A stretch of DNA of 64,000 bases from Closterium sp. NIES-65 (lineage: Eukaryota > Streptophyta > Zygnematophyceae > Desmidiales > Closteriaceae). Each line of letters opens with the position of its first letter. Positions within the stretch are counted from its first letter, which is position 1. The stretch is taken from assembly GCA_948144175.1 (NCBI GenBank), contig CANXME010000043.1, positions 930,001-994,000 on the forward strand, read 5' to 3'. This document shows, piece after piece, positions 1 to 9,751 of this stretch. Under the pieces are notes generated by a model. It saw nothing but the letters and a program-made list of their open reading frames with translations. It was not told the origin of the DNA and did not search any database. The translations under genes were made by a program, and so were the position numbers.

Positions 1-399
1 CGTAATGAGGTCAGCGACAGTGGGAAAGGCAGAGAGGTCAGGAAAGAGGTAGGGAAGCATGAGACGGCTCAGTGCAGCAGTGGCAGGGGAGGAGTAGCGC
101 GCAACTACAGCGTCGTACAAGGTCTGAGCACTCTTGTACTGACTAAAGTGCGCGCGCTCAGAGGTAGGGAGGTGGCGACGCACAGCAAGACGTGCAGCAG
201 CATCGCGGGTGGCCCACTGAGAGCGCACAGTGGGATCAGCATCAGCAGCAGGGGCAGGAGAGGCGCCAGAAGTGAGGTCAAAGAGAGAGAGGCCGTCTGC
301 CCTATCGCACTGTAAAAACAACTGCAGGTTGTCTACCCAGACCTCAAAGTCAATGGCGCGACCCTCAGCGTCAAAAGCTAGGACACTAGGGGTAGCCAT
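1..399 (-). CDS. copia-type gag, N-terminal part (runs off the window)
   Basis: The frame is open from an ATG at 399 to the left edge, 133 codons without a stop. It begins MATPSVLAFDAEGRAIDFEV and continues with WVDNLQLFLQCD, a short acidic stretch, then SQWATRDAAARLAVRRHLP and YKSAQTLYDAVVARYSSP. This matches the N-terminal layout of gag (UBN2-like) in Ty1/copia elements: a W-rich start and an alpha-helical capsid region. The gene follows a long GC-rich leader (400-1466), a primer-binding site and an LTR, so it is the first gene of a minus-strand retroelement. No frameshift is seen. The C-terminus, protease, integrase and RT are outside the window. Confidence 0.75.
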   Translation of the reverse strand, partial: MATPSVLAFDAEGRAIDFEVWVDNLQLFLQCDRADGLSLFDLTSGASPAPAADADPTVRSQWATRDAAARLAVRRHLPTSERAHFSQYKSAQTLYDAVVARYSSPATAALSRLMLPYLFPDLSAFPTVADLIT

Positions 400-785
400 G
401 ACGACGACAGCGAAGCAGTGTAAGCGGTAGGGGAAGAGCACGCAGTGACAACGGTACTGTGCTCACCGGGCAGGGCAGGTCGGGCAGCTCTGCAGAGGGG
501 CGGCTCGGCGACTCAGCGACTCGGCTACTGGGCGGCTCGGCTCCCGGGCGGCTCGGAGACAGGGCGGCTCGGGTGCACTGTTGCTCAGTGGTCCGGCGGC
601 TCGGCTGCTGCAGGTGGGCGGCTCTGCTGCTGCAGGTGGGCGGCTCGGCTGCTGCAGTTGGGCGGCGCGAGAGGAAGGGGCGGCGGGGCCGGGTTGCAGG
701 GACGGCGAAGGGCCGCAGTAGCGGCGGCCGTAGGGCCGCAGGTAGGAGGCGGCGGGGCCGCGCAAGGGCGGGGTAGCCGCGTCTG

Positions 786-1365
786 AGTGGGCGGCGGGGC
801 CGCGGCTGAGGAGGCGGCGGGGCCGCGTCGGAGCGAGCAGCAGGGCCGCTGCTGAGCAGGCGGCGGGGCCGCGTCTGAGCAGGCGGCGGGGCCGCGTCGT
901 AGCGGGCGGTGGGGCCGTGGCTGAGCAGGCGGCGGGGCCGCGTCTGAGTGGGCGGCGGGGCCGCGGCTGAGCAGGCGGCGGGGCCGCGTCGTAGTGGGCG
1001 GCGGGGCCGCGGCTGAGCAGGCGGCGGGGCCGCGTCGTAGTGGGCGGCGGGGCCGCGGCTAAGCAGGCGGCGGGGCCGCGTCTGAGTGGGCGGCGGGGCC
1101 GCGTCTGAGCAGGCGGCGGGGCCGCGTCGGAGCGAGCAGCGGGGCCGCGGCTGAGCAGGCGGCGGGGCCGCGTCTGAGCGGGCGGCGGGGCCGCGTCTGA
1201 GCAGGCGGCGGGGCCGCGTCGGAGCGGGCGGCGGGGCCGCGTCTGAAGGGGCGGGCGGGGCCGCGTCCGAAGTGGGCGGCGGGGCCGCGTCTGAAATGGC
1301 GGCGGGGCCGCGTTCGAAAGGGGGCGGCGGGGCCGCGTCCGAAAGGGCGGCGGGGCCGCGAGGGA
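786..1365. repeat. GC-rich minisatellite in the retroelement leader
   Basis: About 25 imperfect copies of a 22-23-bp unit built on GGCGGCGGGGCCGCGTCTGA, alternating with variants GTCGGAGCG and GTCGTAGTG. A looser repeat (GGCGGCTCGGCTGCTGCAGG) extends it to about 480. It lies between the primer-binding site and gag. Long open frames here (for example a minus-strand Pro/Ala/Arg-rich one) are by-products of the repeat. Confidence 0.85.
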
Positions 1366-1466
1366 AGGGCGACACGGAGGGTCGCTCGAGAGAGAGAGAA
1401 AAAAAAGGTTAGCGCGCCTCGGGGCGCGCTTCGGTGGGCCCTAGGCGAAGTTCCCACAGGGAACCC

Positions 1467-1477
1467 GCTCTATACCA
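1467..1477 (-). other. primer-binding site
   Basis: On the minus strand, directly inside the LTR, the sequence reads TGGTATAGAGC. This is close to the initiator-Met tRNA 3'-end complement TGGTATCAGAGC used by most plant copia and gypsy elements. Confidence 0.6.
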
Positions 1478-1606
1478 TGTGAGAATAGTAGAACAGGAAT
1501 GAAATGACTAAGTGAACGTTTGGTACAAATACAAACCCTAGAGAGCTGTACCCCATATGTGCTACCCCACTATAGCCTACAACAGCTATGTCATATATAT
1601 CTGACA
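1478..1606 (-). repeat. 5' LTR of the copia-type element
   Basis: A 129-bp segment bounded by TG and CA (TGTGAGAATAG at the plus-strand left end, ATATCTGACA at the right). It shares short blocks (ACAAACCCTA, GTAC, CACTATAGCCT-like) with the 124-bp LTRs at 3391 and 4688. It cuts the gypsy RT frame just after the residues GVEYTWGEK. Confidence 0.7.
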
Positions 1607-2900
1607 CTTTCTCCCCCCACGTGTACTCAACCCCCTTCCTCAGCAGGTCGGTCAGCGGGGCAGTCAGCTTCGCCATGTCGGGGACGAACCGGCGCACGTA
1701 GTTGACGAACCCCCAAAACTCTACAACTCGGTCAAGTTGGTCGGCGCGTGCCATGCTTGAATCGTCGCAATTTTCTTCGGGTCTATTTCCACTCCTGCAG
1801 TTGAAATAATGTGTCCCAAAAACTCCAGGCGGTCCTGTAAAAACTCATACTTAGACGCTTTTGTCAGTAGGCGGTTCTCACTCAGTATTTTAAAAACTGC
1901 TTTGATGTCCTCTAAGTGATGTGCTCTGTCGGGGCAGTAAATCAGTATGTCGTCCAAGTATACTATGACGCACTTATCTAAGAGCGGGCGGAAAGCTTCG
2001 TTCATGGTCATTTGAAAAGTGGCGGGGGCGTTGGTCAGTCCGAAGGGCATGACGATACATTCGAAGGATCCGTAGCGTGTGCGAAATGTGGTCTTAGGGT
2101 AGTCGGGCGGATTGACGCGAATCTGGTGGTGACCCCCTCGGAGGTCCATTTTCAAGAAAACCCGGGCTGTGCGTAGTTGATCGATCAGTTCGTCGGCTCG
2201 CGGGATGGGGTAACGGGATTTGATGGTAACCCTGTTCAGTGCTCTGTAATCTGTGCACATGCGAAATCCCCCGTCTTTTTTCGGTGTGAACAGTATCGGT
2301 GTTGCGAAGGGCGACGAACTAGGGCGAATGAACTCCTTCTCGAGCAGGTAATCGAGCTGCTTCCTCAGTTCGTCCAGTTCGGGTTGGGTCAGACAAAATT
2401 GTTGTTGTACTGTCGGCTATGCCCCCGGTTCTAGTTCTATTCTATGGTCGTGCGGTCGCTGAGGTGGCAGTCCCGTCGGTAAGTCGTCCGGGAAGATGTC
2501 ACTGTACTGCTTCAACAGTGCTGCCAGATCACTCGGTACGTCGGTCAGCAATTCCTGTAAATCCCCTCCTTTGTCTGCTGCCTCGGCTTCCCGAATGTCG
2601 ACCGCGTACACGTCAGCTCCTGCTGCTATGGCGCGTTTTATCGTGATCGCGCACGCACCGACGAAGACTCAGGCGAGCCCCAACGAGGTAAGGCGATGTT
2701 GTTACCGTTCACTCGCACAGTGCAGTCAACCGTCGTCCAGTCGATTCGCGGATTGTGTCGTCGCAGCCAATCACGCCCGAGTAAAGTATCGGTTCCGTCG
2801 AGGGTCGTTGCAAGCATTTCTTGGCTAAACATGAAGTTACCCCCGTATCGAATCCGAACCGGGCCTACGCGTTCCCGTATCGCCAGCGGCATGCTGTCTA
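1607..2900 (-). pseudogene. Ty3/gypsy pol: protease and reverse transcriptase, broken
   Basis: The protease tail reads TLDGTDTLLGRDWLRRHNPR (from about 2800). A change of frame separates it from RT, which starts around 2611 with YSDIFPDDLPTGLPPQRPHD. RT landmarks follow: FIRPSSSPFATPILFTPKKD, CTDYRALNRVT, MDLRGGHHQIRV, MPFGLTNAPATFQ, and the catalytic VIVYLDDILIY (YLDD box), then FLGHIISTAGVEID and the RNase H entry VEFWGFVNYVRRFVPD. One in-frame TAG at 2417-2419 lies between the RT entry and RT proper. The frame ends where the copia LTR is inserted (1606). The family is certain; the gene is not functional. Confidence 0.85.
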
Positions 2901-3390
2901 CCAGTCTTGCGTCGATCGCAGATAAACATCTGTCCAGTGGCAGTCGCAGTTTTTGTGCTGTGGCAGTGTTGATAAGGCTGTGGCTGGCCCCCTCCGTCTA
3001 CGAATAATTTGACTAAATCAGTCCCGATTTTCCCACTAAGCAGTACGGGGTTGTCTACCTAGTACCCTCCTTATTCGGCCGGGTGTGGTCGATTGCGTGA
3101 ACCGGCACAATCACTCGGTGAGGGTCGGTTGGGTCGGGTGAGCGGCGTGACCTATCAGTAGAGGGCCCGTCTGCTACTGACTCCCAGCGTTTCCCTGCTG
3201 CTTGGTCTGTTTCTGCTGCTCAGCTTCCCCCTTTCCCTTAGCTTTTTCCGGGCATTCGCGCTTACGATGTCCCGGCCAATTGCACGCAAAGCAGCGCCCT
3301 TTGAATGATACGGCAGCGGCATTTGCGGCGACGGCAAGTATCGTGGCACCCTCGTTTGTCCCACGAGACCGATGTCCCCAATGGCTGCTT

Positions 3391-3514
3391 TGTAAAAGTT
3401 TAGAAGAAAGAAGAGGGTTGCACTAGCAAGAATGAGGATACAAATAGCAAACCCTAAAAGGGTTGTACTCGCTATAGAGCACCCCACTACAGGCTAGAGC
3501 ATAATATTCTGACA
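3391..3514 (-). repeat. LTR (left) of the TRIM-like element
   Basis: 124 bp, plus-strand TGTAAAAGTTTAG to ATAATATTCTGACA. It is preceded by target duplication TGCTT. Confidence 0.85.
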
Positions 3515-4249
3515 CACCCCCATAGCCAAAGTGGGGTGTAATCAGCAGCGCAAGCAAAGCAGTACAAGCTCAGGGTGGATCACAATGTCACCACACATTC
3601 TGAGCACAAGTTCAAGAAGCAATAGTTTAAGTTCACAATTATGAGCAAAGCTAGGGGCTATCGCATAGGGCAAGTGAGGAGGAGGAGAGAGAGTGAGAGG
3701 AGAGGAGATAGGAGGCGACGGCTGAAGCTGCAGACACACGGGCAACAGGAGGCACACTGGCACAATGGCTACCGGAACAACGCTCCGGAATACTGGGGTA
3801 ACTGGCCCCGCGGCTAAAGTAGCGGCAGATGAGCAACGGACCCACGGGCGACTGGCACAGCTGGCTACGACTGGGCTACCGGAGCAACTCCCCGGAATAC
3901 AGGTGCTGCTGGCGACATGACAACAACCTCCATTCAGCTTCCCCAAACTATCCCACTCCCCCTGACACATACCCGCTGCGACACGCCTAGCTCCACTCCC
4001 CCTTCACCCCCCCTTAGTACCACTCCACCGGCTCCAACAAGTCCACCCCCCCTCAGCGGCAGCTGCAGCACAAGGAGACGGAGGAGGAGGAGGAGCAGGG
4101 AACGGCACACAGTTGGGTCACCCCCATACCCCTCACCCCCAAACCCTAATGCAAGAGAATGGGGAGTAGGAGGGGTGGGGCGCTTGTAGAAGCATGGGAG
4201 ACAGCGGGGAGGGCAGGGGCAGCAAGGAACGGGCCCACTACGGGCCTGG

Positions 4250-4580
4250 TACGGTCACCCGAGCCGCCCGAACCGCCCGAGCCGCGCGCGGGCCTGGCGC
4301 AGCCCGGACGGGCCGCGCGCGGGCCTGGCGGAGTGCGTACGGGCTGCGCGCGGGCCTGGCGCATCCCGTACGGGCCGCGCGCTGCCTAGACGAGCCGCGC
4401 GCAGGCCACGATGGGCGACGGGGGGCGACGCGCGGGTCCCCGTCGCCCGTCGCCCCAGCCCGCCACGCGCCTCGGGGCGCACAGCGGGCAGAGAATCGCC
4501 GCGCGCCTCGGGGCGCACGGCGGGCAGAAAACCGCCGCGCGCCTCGGGGCGCACGGCGGAAAGAAAAACTGCCACACGCC
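4250..4580. repeat. GC-rich tandem repeats inside the TRIM-like element
   Basis: Two imperfect families: units with CGGGCCTGGCG (about 4285-4395) and units with CGCGCCTCGGGGCGCACGGC (about 4465-4560). They occupy the leader position, as in the other two copia-type elements here. Confidence 0.7.
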
Positions 4581-4687
4581 ACCGGGCGTGCGGCACAGAG
4601 TGCAGTGGTAGCAGTTGCAGCGGAAGTAAGGAGGTGGTAAGCCCACCCACAGGATCGATCCAAGGGGATCGACCTGTTCTGATAGCA

Positions 4688-4811
4688 TGTAAAAGTTTAG
4701 AAGAAAGAAGAGGGTTGCACTAGCAAGAATGAGGATACAAATAGCAAACCCTAGAAGGGTTGTACTCGCTATAGAGCACCCCACTAAAGGCTAGAGCATA
4801 ATATTCTGACA
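4688..4811 (-). repeat. LTR (right, 5') of the TRIM-like element
   Basis: 124 bp, two substitutions relative to the left LTR. It is followed by target duplication TGCTT at 4812-4816. Confidence 0.85.
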
Positions 4812-5932
4812 TGCTTCCGTAGGACCCCGATCTCGGTCGGCGGAAGAAATCAAGTTTCTCCGCCATAGCGAGAATTTCTTGAAAGTCGGTGACGCCGCGA
4901 AGCTGGATTTCCTGAGCGATGTCCTGCTTCAGGCCGCCGATGTAGTGGTCGATGCGCTCGCTCTCGTGCATATATCCCACCTGCTCGCATAGCGCCAGAA
5001 ATCCGCTCGTGTAATCTTGGACGGAACCGAGTTGGCGCCAAGTGCGGAGCTTCTGTCGCGCCACGATCGAAGCCGCGATTGGCTCGAAACGAGCGCGCAG
5101 ACCTGCGCACCACGCATCCCACGTGTGATATTGGGGCGACGAAATACGACGGCGCCCAGGGTCCGGTTTGTCCTTCCCGTGTCGGTAGAGTCGTGTAGTC
5201 TAACGGCTTCGTGACGATGACGCGCCACCAATCCATGGCGGGTCCTCGCAGCAGTGACACGGCGTAGCGAATTTTCGCCGTATCCTCCGAGACGTAGTTG
5301 GCGTAAAAAAATACGTTGATCATGAACAAACACGCCTGAACGGTAGGACCACCACGTTGGCTGGGATCGAAGCATGGCAGACGTTGCGGCTTCAGCGGCA
5401 TCGGTGACGGCAGTGCCGAACCGTCGGTTGGTGCCGAAATTGTGACGCGTGGCTGGCTTCGGGCCGCATTCGTCGCTTCGGGGTGTGTCGTGCCGTGGTC
5501 GTCGTCTCCGTCGGGGCGAACGACACCATCACTGGCCGCGCTCGCGGGTTGCCCCACGCTTCCGTGTTGTGATGCTTGTGGTGCGAGCTGTTCCAGAGTG
5601 CCAGGTACTTGAGATTGTGCTTGTTGTGCTCGTGTGAGGTCGTTTTGCAGGGACGAGCGTTCTGCCGTCAGCGTCGCGATTTCCTTGGCGCTCTCACGGA
5701 TTTGCCGCAGTAGGTCGTTCAAGTGCTCCCGCGTGAGAGTCGTGATATCGACATGCTCAGCCATTTCGAAGGGTGTCGGCTCGTCTTAGTCTAGGCGCAG
5801 TCGTGGCTGCACGCGTTTATGAGAGAACGCGAGGACAGTGGCTCCTAGGTGCTAAGGTGCGTGAGTCCCTTCGAGTGAAAAATCAAAAGTTGATTTCCTG
5901 GGGTGCGGAGAAGCGCGGTCCGAAAGAAAGAG

Positions 5933-5944
5933 GCTCAGATACCA
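5933..5944 (-). other. primer-binding site of the gypsy element
   Basis: The minus strand reads TGGTATCTGAGC, one base from the initiator-Met tRNA complement TGGTATCAGAGC, just inside the LTR. Confidence 0.75.
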
Positions 5945-5946
5945 AG

Positions 5947-6275
5947 TGTTAAGGGTCCAATGAATCGAAGTAGCGAGAATTGCAGTAAGGTGTCAAAACG
6001 AATACAAAGATGTGAGCGAATGCATGAGCGAACATTTATACGCGAAACATGCAAACGGTAACGCGGTGCGTGCGAGCTAGCTAGTGCTACCCTGGCAGCG
6101 AGGCTTGGGCTAGTCCCGACGCATAGGCCGACACGGCCGGGGCAGCAGTGCGAGGTTTGGCAAAACAGTGCGCGCGAAGTCGGCGAAGCCCCGTTAGTAG
6201 TAACGGGCGAACAATGGCTGTTGCTGTACGCGATGTAGTCGGGCTCCGTAAGGAATGCCTAGAAAATTCCTTACA
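5947..6275 (-). repeat. 5' LTR of the gypsy element
   Basis: A 329-bp segment with plus-strand ends TGTTAAGG and CCTTACA (short inverted ends, TG...CA). On the minus strand it is followed within 2 bp by a primer-binding site. Its right edge at 6275 is the outer border of the element, where host sequence begins. Confidence 0.75.
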
Positions 6276-6468
6276 TCAACCCTCTCATTTCAGATGAGGG
6301 TCCATTCAATTTATCGTTTATAATGTTCAATATGATAGCAGAGGCTGTTACAACTCAATCAAACAAACTACAAACCAAAATTCCAATCAAAATGGTACAT
6401 TACAAATGCACATGAGCATGCACGACTAGCACATCTACAAAGGACTGGATTGAGAACACTACTCCGGC
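6276..6468. other. no gene seen
   Basis: Host sequence right of the gypsy LTR. It is AT-richer, has no long frame, and probably represents 3' flanking sequence of the DOMON cluster. Confidence 0.4.
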
Positions 6469-6823
6469 TTAATCATCATCGTCCTCCTCATGCTCCTCAC
6501 CCTCATCCCCCCCCTCGTGATGGTCTTCCCCTTCGTCGTGTTCTCCCCCCTCGTGATGGTCTTCCCCTTCGTCGTGTTCCCCTCCCCCTTCTTTCCTCTC
6601 CCCACCACCTCCACCCTCCTTCTCCCCACCCTCTCCCCCCTTGTTTCCCCCACCCTCTCCCCCCTTGTTTCCCCCACCCTCACCTCCCTGGTTCCCCCCA
6701 CCCTCACCCCCCTCACTACCACCCTCTCCCCCCTCCCCCTCCTCCCCCTCCTCCCCCTCCTCGCCCCCACCGCCCCCCCCAGCAGGGGCGGACTGACATG
6801 AGAAGTCAACAGTGAGGCTTCCG
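6469..6823 (-). CDS. Gly/Glu-rich acidic terminal exon of a DOMON-cluster paralog (partial)
   Basis: An open exon of 118 codons on the minus strand begins after an acceptor (CCCCCTATTCCAG at about 6824-6836) and stops at 6469. It starts GSLTVDFSCQSAPAGGGG, parallel in sequence and phase to the GAGEIDFSC start of the long exon of the neighbouring DOMON gene, then becomes a Gly/Glu/Asn/His-rich acidic tail ending in Asp residues. No DOMON exon follows it. It may be a truncated paralog or an alternative last exon. The low-complexity tail has internal repeats (HDEGEDHHEGG twice). A promoter and first exon were not found. Confidence 0.4.
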
Positions 6824-6904
6824 CTGGAATAGGGGGAAACGAAACAGGGGCGGGCGCAAGAAAGGGGACGGGTGAAGGGGTTGAGCGGACCAGGGGGAAA
6901 CGGT

Positions 6905-7352
6905 AAAGAGACTGTCGAGAAGGCCCATACGAGCTTATTCGGCCCTCTCAGATTGGTTGGTGTGTGCGTGCATGTGCGCGTGCATGAGCGCAGACGAAAG
7001 AGGGAGAGAGAGTACCGAGCCCCAGAAAAAGCCTTACAAGTTGTCGCCATGGTAGCCGAGAGACTTATGCGTGTGTTTCTTGTGCTTATGCGTTTGTACG
7101 TGAACGGAAAAGAGAGACTGAGAGCACGGGAAAAACCTTACAAGTCGCCGTCGTGATAGCCCTTGGAACCCGTCGAGTAGGCCCACACGAGCTTATTCTT
7201 CCCGCTCAGATTGGTTGGTGTGTGTGTGTGCGTGTGCATGAGCGCAAAAGGAAGAGGGAGAGAGAGAACTACCAAGTCCCAAAAAAAGCCTTACAGTTGT
7301 CGCCATGGTAGCCTACTGACTTGGACCCCATGGAGTACGCCCACACGAGCTT
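6905..7352 (-). repeat. tandem copies of the C-terminal end of the DOMON exon
   Basis: At least three truncated copies of the last 20-25 codons of the DOMON exon (residues like NKLVWAYSTGSK...GYHGGNL, then stop) lie head-to-tail 70-500 bp beyond the intact gene end at 7422. They sit at about 6908-7060, 7133-7190 and 7290-7350. They alternate with GTGTGTGCGTGCATGAGCGC-type and GGAAGAGGGAGAGAGAG-type sequence, a unit of roughly 150-250 bp. Confidence 0.7.
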
Positions 7353-7421
7353 ATGTGTGTTTTCTGTGCTTATGGGCTAGTGCGTGAAGGGAAAGGAGAG
7401 ACAGAGAGCACGGGAAAAGGC

Positions 7422-9225
7422 TTACAAGTTGCCGCCGTGATAGCCGAGAGACTTGGACCCCGTGGAGTAGGCCCACACGAGCTTATTCTTCCCGCCGAGA
7501 TTAATCTTCACCTCCCCTCCGTCATTCTCGCGCCGCAGGAACTTCACAACGGTCGACCCGCCTTCGTTGCTCGTCCCGGCATCCCCGCCAATATCCATCC
7601 CGTTCTCCTTCACGGTGCTCATGCTGTAACCGGTAATGTGGTAACCAGCAACGTTTCCGCCGTCCATGTTGCCGATGACGGCGGTGCTCTCCGCCATGCC
7701 TCCGTTGGCGGACCATGCGACGGACATCCATCCCTTCGCCGCGCCGCTGCCCGATTTCGCCTCCATGGCCATATCCAGCTGCCCGTTGATTGGCGCAGCC
7801 CAGTGCAGGACAAAACTGGCAAAAAAAACAAACAAAAATAGAACAGGAACGAAAAGGACGTGTTAAGAACGTGGGGACTGAATCAGCTTGCGTGAGGGGA
7901 TAGACCAAGTATGAACCAGGCCTAGAACAGGATTCAACCGCATTGAACCAATGTAAAGCGAGAAGAGCTACTAGAATCCAGGCGAGAATAGGCTACGGAG
8001 TGCTTACTCTGAGCCCCTGAGTGGCGTGGAGTAGGTATATCCGGCCAGGCTGGACCCGGGGCAGGCAGAACCGGAGGAGGCAGCAGTAGAGGAGGAAAAC
8101 GAGGGCGAGGAGGAAGTGGATTTATCGGAGCTGCTACCGCCGCTGCTGCTGCCGCTGTCACTGCCGCTGCTGCTGCCGCTGTCACTGCCGCTGCTGCTGC
8201 CGCTGTCACTGCCGCTGCTGCTGCCGCTGTCACTGCCGCTGCTGCTGCCGCTGTCACTGCCGCTGCTGCTGCCGCTGTCACTGCCGCTGCTGCTGCCGCT
8301 GTCACTGCCGCTGTCACTGCCGCTGCTGCTGCCGCTGTCACTGCCGCTGTCACTGCCGCTGCTGCTGCCGCTGTCACTGCCGCTGTCACCCCCGGAGCTT
8401 CCGCCTCCGTTGCCACTGTTGCTGTCCGTGCTGCTGATGCTGCTGCTGCTGTCGGCGCTGCTGCTGCTGTCGGCGCTGCTGCTGCTGTCGGTGCTCTTAG
8501 TTGATGCAATAGAATCTGACGATTTGCCCGAAGAGGAATCAGGGGAAGAGGGCGAGGAGGAGGAGGAGGAGGAGGAGGGGGGAGGGGAGGGTTTGGCATA
8601 AGCTGTCCACCAGGGGGGGGAGGATTGATAGTCGTTGTAGGAGGGGGAAGAGGAGGAAGAGGGAGAAGAGGAAGAAGAGGAGTCGGAGGACGAGGAGGAG
8701 GAAGAGGAGGAAGACGAGGAGGAGTGAGAGGATGAAGAGGAGTCAGAGGGGGAGGAGGAGGAGTCAGAGGGGGAGGAGGAAGAACCTGAAGGGGAAGAGG
8801 AGGAACCGGAGGGGGAAGAGGAGGAACCGGAGGGGGAAGAGGAGGACGAAGAGGTGTAGGCGTCCCACCAGTTAGATGAGGAGTCGGAAGAAGAGGAAGA
8901 AGAGGAAGAGGAGGACGAGGAGGAGGATGACGAGGAGGAGGGGGAGGAGGGGGAGGAGGGGGACGAAGAGGCGGGAGGATTGTCACGAGGCGGGCTAGAA
9001 GGGGGGGATTTGGCGGGTGGGGGGCTGGCTGGGGGAGACTTTGGCGGGCTGGAAGAACCGCTGCTTCCGCCGCTTCCGCCGCTTCCGCCGCTTCCGCCGC
9101 TTCCGCCGCTTCCACTTTCGCTGCTTCCGCTTCCACTTCCGCTTCCGCTTCCGCTTCCGCTGCCAGAGCCGCTGCTTCCGCCTCCGCCGCCGCCGTTGCA
9201 GGAGAAATCGATTTCGCCGGCGCCA
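7422..9225 (-). CDS. DOMON-domain protein with a long Ser/Gly-rich extracellular linker
   Basis: Two exons are supported: 9225-8008 (405 codons, no stop, no Met) and 7815-7422, joined by a 192-bp GT-AG intron with matching phase (GA|T = Asp). The first begins after acceptor CTCTCAACCAG as GAGEIDFSC and becomes a Gly/Ser, Ser/Pro/Asp and (GSDSGSSS)n linker ending CPGSSLAGYTYSTPLRGS. The second encodes a DOMON fold: VLHWAAPINGQLDMAMEA, KGWMSVAWSANGGMAEST, AVIGNMDGG, YHITGYSM, GGKNKLVWAYSTGSKSLGYH. DOMON domains bind heme or sugar in plant AIR12- and cytochrome b561-linked proteins; here there is no b561 part, so a secreted or wall-anchored protein is likely. The first exon (signal peptide, ATG) was not found; the upstream intron may hold the 22-bp minisatellite. 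It could also splice from the gene at 9752-10417. Confidence 0.65.
8115..8395 (-). repeat. coding repeat (GSDSGSSS)n
   Basis: A 24-bp unit, plus strand CTGCCGCTGTCACTGCCGCT with its CTGCTGCTG variant, is repeated about eleven times. The frame that is open across the whole 1.2-kb exon reads Gly-Ser-Asp-Ser-Gly-Ser-Ser-Ser, which fits a flexible extracellular linker. The Ala/Val/Thr reading of the same DNA is a shadow frame. Confidence 0.7.
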
Positions 9226-9295
9226 CTGGTTGAGAGAGATAGGGAATATGTGGAAGAGTGATTAATAAGAGCAGCAGGAAAATGGAGCTGGGTCT

Positions 9296-9655
9296 TTCCG
9301 TGATTAATCAGAGTTCGTTCCGTGATTAATAAGAGTTCGTTCCGTGATTAATAAGAGTTCGTTCCGTGATTAATAAGAGTTCGTTCCGTGATTAATAAGT
9401 GTTCGTTCCGTGACTAATAAGAGCTCGTTCCGTGATTAATAAGAGTTCGTTCCGTGATTAATAAGAGTTCGTTCTGTGATTAATCAGAGTTCGTTCCGTG
9501 ATTAATAAGAGTTCGTTCCGTGATTAATAAGAGTTCGTTCCGTGATTAATCAGAGTTCGTTCCGTGATTAATAAGAGTTCGTTCCGTGATTAATAAGAGT
9601 TCGTTCCGTGATTAATAAGAGTTCGTTCCGTGATTAATAAGAGTTCGTTCCGTGA
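9296..9655. repeat. 22-bp minisatellite
   Basis: About 16 near-perfect copies of a 22-bp unit (GTTCGTTCCGTGATTAATAA plus GA), with scattered A/C changes. It lies between two DOMON genes, probably in the first intron or upstream region of the 7422-9225 gene. Confidence 0.95.
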
Positions 9656-9751
9656 ATACAGGGCCAAACACTTCCCAAATTATCTTTCATTAATCTTTCG
9701 GGATTTGGTTAGTTATGCATGAAAATCATATGCACCGCTTGGGTAAGGAGC

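Larger units (their letters stand above)
1..1606 (-). mobile_element. copia-type LTR retrotransposon, 5' part only
   Basis: Order on the minus strand: LTR (1606-1478), primer-binding site (1477-1467), a leader of about 1.07 kb packed with GC-rich minisatellite, then gag from 399. The element interrupts the RT/RNase H region of the gypsy element that resumes at 1607. The target duplication cannot be checked because the other end lies outside the window. Its LTR resembles that of the small element at 3391-4811 in length and layout, so the two probably belong to one group. Confidence 0.75.
3391..4811 (-). mobile_element. TRIM-like small LTR element (1421 bp) inside gypsy gag
   Basis: Two 124-bp LTRs (3391-3514 and 4688-4811) differ at two positions by eye, so the insertion is recent. 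The 5-bp target duplication TGCTT is at 3386-3390 and 4812-4816. Read on the minus strand, the sequence after the right LTR (TGCTATCAGAACAGG) resembles an initiator-Met primer site, and a short purine run (GGGGGTG) precedes the left LTR. The 1.17-kb interior has no gag or pol frame. It includes a GC-rich tandem repeat like that of the copia leader at 786-1365, so this is probably a non-autonomous relative of that element. Confidence 0.85.
3150..5764 (-). pseudogene. Ty3/gypsy gag, split by an insertion
   Basis: ATG at 5764 (MAEHVDITTLTREHLNDLL). An N-terminal coiled-coil-like stretch is followed by a Retrotrans_gag core: CLFMINVFFYANYVSEDTAK, YAVSLLRGPAMDWWRV, then after a frameshift (about 5065-5160) LRTWRQLGSVQDYTSGFLAL, YIGGLKQDIAQEIQLRGVTD and ILAMAEKLDFF. 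The TRIM-like element occupies 3391-4811. Beyond it the frame contains a CCHC zinc knuckle, CFACNWPGHRKREC (about 3305-3260), followed by a Lys/Gln-rich tail that stops about 3180. The knuckle confirms one original gag-nucleocapsid gene. Confidence 0.8.
1607..6275 (-). mobile_element. Ty3/gypsy LTR retrotransposon, 5' portion, degenerate and nested
   Basis: Minus-strand order: 5' LTR 6275-5947, primer-binding site 5944-5933, gag from 5764, zinc knuckle about 3300, protease about 2890-2700, RT 2611-1607. It is interrupted by the TRIM-like element (3391-4811 plus duplicated TGCTT) and by the copia element at 1606. The rest of pol and the 3' LTR are off the left side. Frameshifts in gag and between protease and RT, plus an in-frame stop before RT, show it is dead. 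Confidence 0.85.

Noticed and set aside
386-1457. Pro/Ala/Arg-rich frames of 132-329 aa
   Set aside because: Products of the GC-rich minisatellite in a retroelement leader.
7934-9226. 430-aa Ala/Pro/Leu-rich minus-strand frame
   Set aside because: Wrong frame of the DOMON linker exon; the phase required by the intron gives the Ser/Gly/Asp reading.
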